From NCBI GenBank assembly GCA_020528935.1, contig JAJDFU010000381.1:1-7147 (forward strand): a stretch of DNA of 7,147 nucleotides. The letters run 5' to 3'. Below, in pieces: positions 1 through 5,347 of this stretch (positions within the stretch are counted from its first letter, which is position 1; every line of letters begins with the position of its first letter). The translations under genes and the position numbers were made by a program. A model generated the notes under the pieces. It made no database searches. It was given only the letters and a program-made list of their open reading frames with translations, and was not told the DNA's origin. Source of the stretch: Saprospiraceae bacterium (lineage in GTDB: Bacteria; Bacteroidota; Bacteroidia; Chitinophagales; Saprospiraceae).

Positions 1-4
1 TGTA

Positions 5-27
5 GGCCAGGGGCTTCGACCCTGGCC
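5..27. other. GC-rich hairpin in the gene-free left end (1-163)
   Basis: Arms GGCCAGGG (5-12) and CCCTGGCC (20-27) pair perfectly over 8 bp with a 7-nt loop. No T-run follows on either strand. A weaker stem with one bulge lies at 99-116. No gene, tRNA or promoter could be supported in 1-163. The hairpin may belong to a gene left of the window. Confidence 0.4.
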
Positions 28-138
28 ATGGCAAAATGTGTTGTGCCCAAATGTGCGTGGGATAGTTGCCCTAACAATGGAACCGGCTCGTTCGCAATGG
101 TTTGATTTTCAAAACCTTGCAATTATACAGTCTCAAGG

Positions 139-161
139 CGGAAAATTCACCGAATTTTCCG
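139..161 (-). terminator. Strong hairpin directly after trkH (possible terminator or 3' stabiliser)
   Basis: A perfect 10-bp stem (arms 139-148 and 152-161) closes a 3-nt loop and starts 2 nt after the trkH TAA. The 3' flank on the minus strand is not T-rich, so classical intrinsic termination is uncertain. The placement favours a role at the end of the trkH transcript. Confidence 0.4.
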
Positions 162-163
162 GG

Positions 164-1615
164 TTAATTCGACTTCCAGAAGTAGGGCGAAAACAGCACC
201 AGGATGGTGAAGATCTCCAGGCGGCCCAGCAGCATGAGGAAAGCCAGGAAGACCTTGGCGCTCCAGGGGAGCCAGGCGAAGTTGTCTACGGGGCCTACTT
301 CTCCTATGCCGGGGCCCACATTGCCCAGGCTGGTGGCCGTGGCGCCGATAGCGGTGAGGAAGTCCAGCCCCATAAAGCTGAGTACCAGGGAGCCCAGCAC
401 GAACAGCAGCAGGTACAGCAGCAGAAAGATGATGATGTGGGTGAGGATGCGCGGGGCCACCACCTTGCCGTTGAGCTTGAGCGGCACGATGGCGCGGGGA
501 TGGATAAGGCGCTTGAATTCCAGGAAGGAGTTCTTTACGAACACCAGGTGGCGCACCAGCTTGATGCCGCCGCTGGTAGAGCCCGCATTGGCGCCGATAA
601 ACATCAGAATGAACAGGACCATGGTCAGGCCGGTGCCCCACTGGCTGTAGTCGGCTGAAACATAGCCCGTAGTGGTGATGATTGATACTACCTGGAAGAG
701 GCTGGTGCGGAAGGCCAATTCCAGGTCGCCCCCGTACTGCCCCAGGATACCCCAGCCGATCAGCCCGCTGAGCCCCAGCACCAGCAGGATATAGGCCCGG
801 AACTCGTCGCTTTGCCACACCCGTCGGAGCTTGCCCTGCAGGCCGTAGTAGATGACCGTGTAGTTGGTGCCGGCCAGGAACATGAAGAAGATGATGGGGT
901 ACTGGATGATCGCCTGGTCGTAGTGAGCGATGCTGGCGTTCTTGGTGCTGAAGCCGCCGGTGGCCATGGTGGTGAGGGCGTGGTTGACGGCATCGTAGGC
1001 GTTCATGCCGGCGGCCAGGAGCACCAGAATGAGGAGGCCGGTGAGGCCCAGGTAGATGAACCACAGCCGGCGGGCCGTCTCCCGGATGCGGGGATGGATC
1101 TTGTCCGAGGTGGGGCCGGGCGCTTCCGCTACGAACAGCTCGATGCCGCCGATGCCCAGCAGGGGGAAGATGGCTACCGTGAGCACGATGATGCCCATGC
1201 CGCCGATCCACTGCGTGAGGCTGCGCCAGTACAGGATGCCGCGGGGGGTAGACTCGATGTCGGTGAGTACGGTGGCGCCGGTGGTGGTCATGCCCGAAAC
1301 GGTCTCGAAAAAGGCATCCGACCACAAGGGGATCACACCGCTGAAGAGGTAGGGCAGGGTGCCGAAGAGGACCATGGCCAGCCAGCCCAGGGCCACAATG
1401 AGGTAGCCTTCGCGCTTGCGGATGCCGTTGCCCTCCGGCAGCCTGACGATCCAAAACAGTGCGCCGACGCCGCAGGTGATCAGGCCCGAATAGAGGAGCG
1501 CCATGCCGTCACCGCTTTTAAAGACAAGCGATACCGGCAGGCCGGTGAGCATGAGGGTGCCGGTGAGCAGGAGCAGCACCCCAATGACCTGAGCGACGGG
1601 TTTGAAATGGATCAT
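164..1615 (-). CDS. trkH: Trk-type potassium uptake protein, membrane pore subunit TrkH
   Basis: This is the ion-conducting inner-membrane subunit of a Trk/Ktr potassium uptake system, gated by a cytoplasmic TrkA ring. The 483 residues match the usual TrkH length. All four selectivity-filter loops are visible: TTTGAT (about 110-115), ATGGFS (218-223), TTTGY (314-318) and ATATSLGNVGPG (425-436). The conserved GSTSGGIK stretch at 345-352 matches the intramembrane gating loop of the family. About ten hydrophobic segments span the chain, for example 8-32, 71-93, 133-157, 236-256, 391-415 and 454-473. The ATG at 1615 starts directly before the first membrane segment, as is usual, and lies 8 nt from a TAccTTTG promoter motif, which leaves almost no leader. 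trkA lies 188 bp upstream on the same strand. The TAA stop is followed after 2 nt by a strong hairpin. Family assignment is very secure; the ion preference (K+ alone or Na+-coupled) is inferred. Confidence 0.96.
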   Translation of the reverse strand: MIHFKPVAQVIGVLLLLTGTLMLTGLPVSLVFKSGDGMALLYSGLITCGVGALFWIVRLPEGNGIRKREGYLIVALGWLAMVLFGTLPYLFSGVIPLWSDAFFETVSGMTTTGATVLTDIESTPRGILYWRSLTQWIGGMGIIVLTVAIFPLLGIGGIELFVAEAPGPTSDKIHPRIRETARRLWFIYLGLTGLLILVLLAAGMNAYDAVNHALTTMATGGFSTKNASIAHYDQAIIQYPIIFFMFLAGTNYTVIYYGLQGKLRRVWQSDEFRAYILLVLGLSGLIGWGILGQYGGDLELAFRTSLFQVVSIITTTGYVSADYSQWGTGLTMVLFILMFIGANAGSTSGGIKLVRHLVFVKNSFLEFKRLIHPRAIVPLKLNGKVVAPRILTHIIIFLLLYLLLFVLGSLVLSFMGLDFLTAIGATATSLGNVGPGIGEVGPVDNFAWLPWSAKVFLAFLMLLGRLEIFTILVLFSPYFWKSN

Positions 1616-1623
1616 GAGCGGAG

Positions 1624-1631
1624 CAAAGGTA
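1624..1631 (-). promoter_or_regulatory. Bacteroidota -7 promoter motif (TACCTTTG) of trkH
   Basis: An exact match to TAnnTTTG, read on the minus strand, ends 8 nt before the trkH ATG. In Bacteroidota transcription usually begins a few bases after this motif, so the leader would be 0-4 nt. No good -33 TTTG was found. The position relative to the start codon is the main support. Confidence 0.6.
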
Positions 1632-1643
1632 CATTAACGGGAG

Positions 1644-1689
1644 GTTGGGCCTGGCCGGTTTTGCAAAGTGATAGTAGTCAGGGCCCAAC
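1644..1689. repeat. Inverted repeat GTTGGGCC / GGCCCAAC enclosing palindrome TTTGCAAA, upstream of trkH
   Basis: The arms at 1644-1651 and 1682-1689 are perfect 8-bp complements with 30 nt between them. The palindrome TTTGCAAA (1660-1667) lies inside. The structure sits between the trkA stop and the trkH -7 motif. It could be a weak trkA terminator hairpin or a regulator site for trkH. No T-run follows on the minus strand. Confidence 0.3.
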
Positions 1690-1803
1690 ATCCCGGTAGC
1701 GGGTATAGAAACGTCCGCATGTCTTACTACCATCTGCCTTCTACTTTCTACATCCGGAGGGTTCGGCATTCAGCGCCCAGCTCAACCCCCACCTCGCCTT
1801 ACA

Positions 1804-3141
1804 TCAGCGGAACAAACGCTCCACCTTGCCGATGGCTTCCGGCACGGCCAGCACGATCACTTTGTCGTCCAGTTGCAGCTGAAAGTCGTCGTCGGGGATG
1901 AGGCTCTCCTCGCCGCGCAGCACGGTGCCCACTACGGCCCCCTTGGGGATGTGGAGCTGTTCCAGGGGCTTTCTGGTGAGCTGGTTCTTCTTGGCCACCA
2001 CGAATTCGATCACCTCGGCATCCACGCCGTGCAGGCTGGTGATGGCCTCCACCTGGCCCTTGCGCACAAACCGGAAGATGTTGTTGGCCGCGATCAGCTT
2101 TTTATTGATGAGGGTATCCACGCCGATGTTCTGAGAGATGTGCACGTACTCCTTGTTTTCCACCTGGGCGATGGTCTTGTACACGCCGTGGTTTTTGGCC
2201 GTCAGGCTGGTGATGATATTGGTTTCCGAGTTGGGGGTCAGAGCGATGAAGGCGTCCATGTTGTTGAGGCCTTCCTCCTCCAGCAGGCCGATGTTGCTGT
2301 AGTCGCCGTTGATCACCAGGGTGTTGTTGAGCTTTTCGGACAGCAGCTTGCAGCGGTCCTTCACGTGCTCGATGAGGGTGACGTTGAACTCCCGTTCCAG
2401 CAGCTTGGCCGTGGCGTAGCCCAGGCCGGTGCCGCCCAGGATCATCACGTTGCGGATCTTTACCTTCTTTTTGCCGATGCGGGATTCCAACTCGCTGATG
2501 TGCTCCTTGGGCGTGATGAAGTACACGTGGTCGTTGCGCCGCAGGATGGTGTCTTCGTTGGGCAGCAGCGTGCGATGCCCCCGCAGGATGGCCATGGGCC
2601 GAAAGTGCAGGCCGTTGTTGCCGTGCACCTCCCGCAGCTTGAGGTTGACGAAGGGCGAGTAGTCGTCTACGGTGATGCCCACCAGGCTGATCTTGCCGTT
2701 CTCGAATTCGAACACGTCGGTAAAGGAGCACTGCCGAAGCAGGCGTTGGATCTCCTGGGCGGCCAGCTCGCGGGGCGAGATGAGGTGGTCCACACCGAGC
2801 TCTTCGAAGGTCTGCCGCTGCCCCTCGGCCAGGTACTCCGGATTGCTCACCCGGGCGATGGCCTGATGGGCGCCCAGCTTTTTGGCCAGAATGGCCGTGA
2901 TGAGGTTGGTGGGTTCTTCGGTAGTGACGGCCAGCACCAGCCTGGCCCGACCCACATCCGCCTGATGCAGCACGTCGATGGAGGCCGAGTCGCCATAGAC
3001 AGTCAGCACATCCAGGTGGGAGTTGGCGTAGTCCAGGACATCCTGGTTGGTATCGATCAGGACGATGTCCTGGTTTTCGTGTACGAGCAGTTCGGCCAGG
3101 TGGAACCCCACGTCGCCGGCCCCTGCGATTACTATTTTCAT
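1804..3141 (-). CDS. trkA: Trk system potassium uptake regulator TrkA (two RCK/TrkA-N + TrkA-C units)
   Basis: This is the peripheral cytoplasmic regulator that binds NAD(H) or other nucleotides and gates the TrkH pore. At 445 residues it is the full-length, duplicated form. The first Rossmann (TrkA-N) domain spans about 1-120, with GAGDVG at 7-12 and the acidic D30 ending strand 2. The first TrkA-C domain follows to about 225. The second TrkA-N domain starts near 231 with GGTGLG at 236-241 and E258 as the acidic residue, and the second TrkA-C domain occupies about 365-445. The third position of the second glycine motif is Thr instead of the Gly of a strict GxGxxG. There is no membrane segment. 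The ATG at 3141 opens directly into the first beta strand (KIVIAGAG), so the start is well supported. A TAccTTTG motif lies 23 nt upstream. trkH follows on the same strand, a common pairing. Confidence 0.96.
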   Translation of the reverse strand: MKIVIAGAGDVGFHLAELLVHENQDIVLIDTNQDVLDYANSHLDVLTVYGDSASIDVLHQADVGRARLVLAVTTEEPTNLITAILAKKLGAHQAIARVSNPEYLAEGQRQTFEELGVDHLISPRELAAQEIQRLLRQCSFTDVFEFENGKISLVGITVDDYSPFVNLKLREVHGNNGLHFRPMAILRGHRTLLPNEDTILRRNDHVYFITPKEHISELESRIGKKKVKIRNVMILGGTGLGYATAKLLEREFNVTLIEHVKDRCKLLSEKLNNTLVINGDYSNIGLLEEEGLNNMDAFIALTPNSETNIITSLTAKNHGVYKTIAQVENKEYVHISQNIGVDTLINKKLIAANNIFRFVRKGQVEAITSLHGVDAEVIEFVVAKKNQLTRKPLEQLHIPKGAVVGTVLRGEESLIPDDDFQLQLDDKVIVLAVPEAIGKVERLFR

Positions 3142-3164
3142 GCTTGGTCAGTTGCAGTACAGCA

Positions 3165-3172
3165 CAAAGGTA
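3165..3172 (-). promoter_or_regulatory. Bacteroidota -7 promoter motif (TACCTTTG) of trkA
   Basis: The same octamer as before trkH lies 23 nt upstream of the trkA ATG on the minus strand, inside the divergent spacer. No convincing -33 element is seen at the normal spacing. An identical -7 motif at both trk genes is consistent with shared sigma-factor use and separate transcription starts. Confidence 0.6.
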
Positions 3173-3337
3173 GCCCGTCTTTGGATGAAACGCTCGCGCT
3201 TTTGGGTTTCCCCACACCCGCGCTCCAGGTATTCAGACGGCGACCGCACCGCAAGGTAACGCTCCGGTTGCCGCACAGATGGCCCGCGAATCCGGGCGAT
3301 TCTTAGTATTTTCCACCACAATCAATTCCGTAGCCCC

Positions 3338-3802
3338 ATGAAGATATTGATGGTCTGCCTGGGCAACATCTGCCGCTCCCCCCTGGCGCAGGGCTTGCTG
3401 GAGCACAAGGTGCGCCGCCGGCAGCTCGACTGGGAAGTGGATTCGGCCGGTACCGGATCGTACCACATCGGCGAGCCGCCCGACCCCCGCTCCATTGCCA
3501 TTGCCCGCGAGTACGGCCTGGACATCAGCGGCCAGCGGGCCCGCCAATTGCAGGCCGGGGACCTTCACCGCTTCGATCTGGTCTTTGCCATGGACCAGTC
3601 CAATTACCGCAACATTCTTCACCTACACCGGCCCGGTATGAGCCGGGCCGAGGTCGACCTCATCCTCAACCTCGTCTATCCCGGCGAAAACCGCGAGGTG
3701 CCCGATCCCTACTGGGATGACGACGGCTTCGAACAGGTGTATCAGCTCCTGCACGAAGCCACCGACCGGCTGCTGGAGGAAGCGATGGGCAAGGTGGACT
3801 AG
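3338..3802 (+). CDS. Low-molecular-weight protein tyrosine phosphatase
   Basis: This cytoplasmic phosphatase hydrolyses phosphotyrosine through a cysteinyl-phosphate intermediate. The catalytic P-loop CX5RS sits at the extreme N-terminus: C7, R13 and S14 in CLGNICRS. The general acid is D123 in the DPYW loop. The SAGT element at 36-39 is also typical, and the 154-residue length fits the family. The residue before the second P-loop Cys is Ile11; the protein-arginine phosphatase YwlE has Thr there, so tyrosine specificity is the better inference. The ATG at 3338 places the P-loop at the family's usual position. The gene is divergent from trkA, with 196 bp between the two start codons, and 111 bp separate its stop from the next gene. 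No tyrosine kinase is present in the window, so its substrate (often capsule or exopolysaccharide kinases in other bacteria) cannot be told. No clear Shine-Dalgarno or TAnnTTTG motif was found upstream. Confidence 0.94.
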   Translation: MKILMVCLGNICRSPLAQGLLEHKVRRRQLDWEVDSAGTGSYHIGEPPDPRSIAIAREYGLDISGQRARQLQAGDLHRFDLVFAMDQSNYRNILHLHRPGMSRAEVDLILNLVYPGENREVPDPYWDDDGFEQVYQLLHEATDRLLEEAMGKVD

Positions 3803-3806
3803 CAGA

Positions 3807-3819
3807 GGGGAAAGTCCCC
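3807..3819 (+). terminator. Small hairpin after the phosphatase gene
   Basis: GGGGA (3807-3811) pairs with TCCCC (3815-3819) around a 3-nt loop, 4 nt after the phosphatase stop codon. A T-run is lacking, so it is only a possible terminator. Confidence 0.25.
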
Positions 3820-3832
3820 GGAATTACTTCGG

Positions 3833-3859
3833 CCTGCCGGCAAGATCCCTGCCGGCAAG
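3833..3859 (+). repeat. 12-bp direct repeat CCTGCCGGCAAG x2 before the TlpA-like gene
   Basis: Identical copies at 3833-3844 and 3848-3859 are 15 bp apart, start to start. Each contains the palindrome TGCCGGCA, so the two can also pair as an 8-bp stem with a 7-nt loop (3835-3857). A moderately T-rich tract (GCTTTCTGCTT) follows. It could be a terminator for the phosphatase gene or a tandem protein-binding site upstream of the promoter at 3886. Confidence 0.45.
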
Positions 3860-3885
3860 CTTTCTGCTTCCGCTGAATTAAGCCT

Positions 3886-3893
3886 TATCTTTG
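3886..3893 (+). promoter_or_regulatory. Bacteroidota -7 promoter motif (TATCTTTG) of the TlpA-like gene
   Basis: An exact TAnnTTTG match ends 20 nt before the ATG at 3914. A degenerate -33 candidate, TTTC at 3861-3864, lies 21 nt upstream of it. This suggests the gene can be transcribed independently of the phosphatase gene. Confidence 0.6.
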
Positions 3894-3913
3894 GGGAAAA
3901 CCGGAATTGGACC

Positions 3914-5272
3914 ATGAACACGCGCACGCTTCTTCTTCTCCTGATCCTCAGCCCGCTGCTGGCCTGGAACCAAAGCCGGGCCGTACAGCTCACCTGCCGG
4001 GTGTCCGGCTGTTCGGGGCCGCTCAAGTTGTTTCGGTTCACCGGCCTACAGTTTGAGGAACTACAGAGCGCCCGGGTGGAAGGCGAGCATACCTACCGTT
4101 TCGAGCTGGAGCCTTCGGCTGAGCCCGACTTCTATTACGTGGGCCCCGCTTCGGATCAGGCAGCTCCCGTGCTGCTGGGGCCGGAGGCCGAGCTGGAGCT
4201 GGAAGGAAACTGCCGCAGCATGCGGAGGGCAACCGTAAAAGGATCGGCGCTGAACACCGGCTACCGGATCCTGCGCGATAAGATCAATCGGTTCAAAAGC
4301 GAATACAACCGCAATGCCCAGCTCCTGCGCGGAGCGCCGGAAGGCGAGCAACGGGAGGAGTTGCTCGCCCGCATCAAAGCCCTGGACGAGGCCCAGCTCG
4401 CCTATCTGGATTCCCTGGAAAAGGCAGATCCCTTCTTTGCCGGCATCATGTCGCTCAATACCTATCTGAGCTATGAGCACAACAAGGGCGGCCACGCCAA
4501 CGGGCTGGTCTACTTTGCCAACGAGTTCTTCACGCATGCGGACTTCGATGCACCGGGCATGGCCCGGTCGCCCTGGCTGTTCGAATCCTTTCGCAACTAC
4601 ACCAAGACCCTGGCGGCCTACAAGTTTCCCGATGCCCAGATGCAGCGCGTGGTAGGGATCTTCCTGAACCGGGTACCCGATGAGGGGCTGGCACGCAGGC
4701 TGGCGATGGGCGGCGTGCTCACCGCTCTGAAGGAGACCAACCATCCGAGCTACACTGCTTTTGCCGAGCAGTACATTCAGCACTTCCGCGAAGAGGACCC
4801 CCGGGCCGCAGCGGCCCTGGAAAAGGAAGTCAAGCAGATGCAGGCCCTGCACATGGGCGGGCAGGCCCCGGACTTCACGCAAAAGACGCCGGAAGGCGAA
4901 GCCCTCTCCCTCAGCGACCTGCGCGGACAAGTGGTCCTGCTCGACTTTTGGGCGAGCTGGTGCGGCCCCTGCCGGCGCGAAAACCCGCACGTGAAAAAGC
5001 TGTACGAGCGCTACAAGAGCGAGGGCTTTACCGTGCTGGGTGTGAGCCTGGACAAAAACCGCGATCGCTGGCTGGCCGCCATCGAAAAGGACGGGCTGGA
5101 CTGGCATCACGTGAGCGATCTGCGGGGCTGGTCCAATACTGTGGCCCGCCAGTACGGCGTGCGCTCTATACCCCATACCTTTTTACTGGACCGCGAGGGC
5201 AAGATCATTGGTGCCAAACTGCGGGGAGCAGCCCTGGAAAAAAAGCTGGAGGAGCTCTTCGGAACACCCTGA
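3914..5272 (+). CDS. Secreted TlpA-like thioredoxin-fold protein with DUF4369-like N-terminal region
   Basis: This is a probable periplasmic thiol:disulfide oxidoreductase of the TlpA/ResA type. Residues 1-23 form a signal peptide: positive N-terminus, a leucine-rich core, and a likely cut after SRA at 21-23. There is no lipobox cysteine. Residues 24 to about 125 are beta-rich and resemble the DUF4369 domain of Bacteroidota TlpA homologues. A helical, charged region of about 190 residues follows. The C-terminal thioredoxin domain starts at GGQAPDF (315-321). It contains the redox motif WASWCGPC (C350 and C353) and the cis-proline P420 in SIPHTF. The 452-residue length suits this multidomain class. 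A TATCTTTG motif lies 20 nt before the ATG. The next gene starts 75 nt downstream with its own motif. The client is unknown; cytochrome c maturation or general periplasmic thiol reduction are family-based possibilities. The three other cysteines (28, 33, 100) are in the N-terminal domain. Confidence 0.93.
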   Translation: MNTRTLLLLLILSPLLAWNQSRAVQLTCRVSGCSGPLKLFRFTGLQFEELQSARVEGEHTYRFELEPSAEPDFYYVGPASDQAAPVLLGPEAELELEGNCRSMRRATVKGSALNTGYRILRDKINRFKSEYNRNAQLLRGAPEGEQREELLARIKALDEAQLAYLDSLEKADPFFAGIMSLNTYLSYEHNKGGHANGLVYFANEFFTHADFDAPGMARSPWLFESFRNYTKTLAAYKFPDAQMQRVVGIFLNRVPDEGLARRLAMGGVLTALKETNHPSYTAFAEQYIQHFREEDPRAAAALEKEVKQMQALHMGGQAPDFTQKTPEGEALSLSDLRGQVVLLDFWASWCGPCRRENPHVKKLYERYKSEGFTVLGVSLDKNRDRWLAAIEKDGLDWHHVSDLRGWSNTVARQYGVRSIPHTFLLDREGKIIGAKLRGAALEKKLEELFGTP

Positions 5273-5275
5273 GGG

Positions 5276-5294
5276 CATTTGCGTCAGCGCAATG
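5276..5294 (+). terminator. Hairpin after the TlpA-like gene
   Basis: Starting 4 nt after the TGA stop, 5276-5283 pairs with 5288-5294 through 7 bp with one bulged T and a 4-nt loop (TCAG). No T-run follows, so termination would be weak. The GCATTTGC at 5275-5282 is also complementary to GCAAATGC at 5325-5332 near the ACMSD promoter, which gives an alternative pairing. Confidence 0.3.
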
Positions 5295-5314
5295 TCAGGC
5301 TGGCGAATAATCAC

Positions 5315-5322
5315 TAGTTTTG
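5315..5322 (+). promoter_or_regulatory. Bacteroidota -7 promoter motif (TAGTTTTG) of the ACMSD gene
   Basis: An exact TAnnTTTG match ends 25 nt before the ATG at 5348, within the 75-bp gap after the TlpA-like gene. No -33 TTTG is visible at normal spacing. The motif overlaps an interrupted palindrome (5319-5329), a possible operator. Confidence 0.55.
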
Positions 5323-5329
5323 CGGCAAA
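5319..5329. promoter_or_regulatory. Interrupted palindrome TTTGC-G-GCAAA at the ACMSD promoter
   Basis: Two perfect 5-bp arms flank one central base. The site covers the last half of the -7 motif and the expected transcription start. A repressor bound here would block initiation, so an operator is plausible. It is short enough that chance is also plausible. Confidence 0.3.
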
Positions 5330-5347
5330 TGCAAGCCTGCCCTGACC

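Noticed and set aside
1..40. A tRNA T-arm resemblance (TTCGA loop) at the left end
   Set aside because: The stem and loop do not fit the 5-bp/7-nt T-arm geometry, and no acceptor, D or anticodon arm can be drawn around it.
1518..1769. An 83-codon minus-strand frame across the trkH start and the trkA-trkH spacer
   Set aside because: It overlaps the well-supported trkH start in another frame and has a composition typical of an out-of-frame translation.
1873..3306. A 477-codon plus-strand frame antisense to trkA
   Set aside because: Its length follows from GC-rich codon bias opposite a real gene. The His/Val/Gln-rich product has no recognisable domain, while the minus strand encodes a complete TrkA.
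3304..3314. TAGTATTTTCC as a -7 promoter for the phosphatase gene
   Set aside because: It does not fit TAnnTTTG: the spacing is off by one and the final G is missing. The promoter of this gene remains unidentified.
3279..3341. A 20-codon plus-strand reading frame (ATG at 3279) whose TGA overlaps the phosphatase ATG
   Set aside because: It looks like a leader peptide with translational coupling, but it has no ribosome-binding site, no recognisable content, and may lie upstream of the transcription start. Chance is sufficient.
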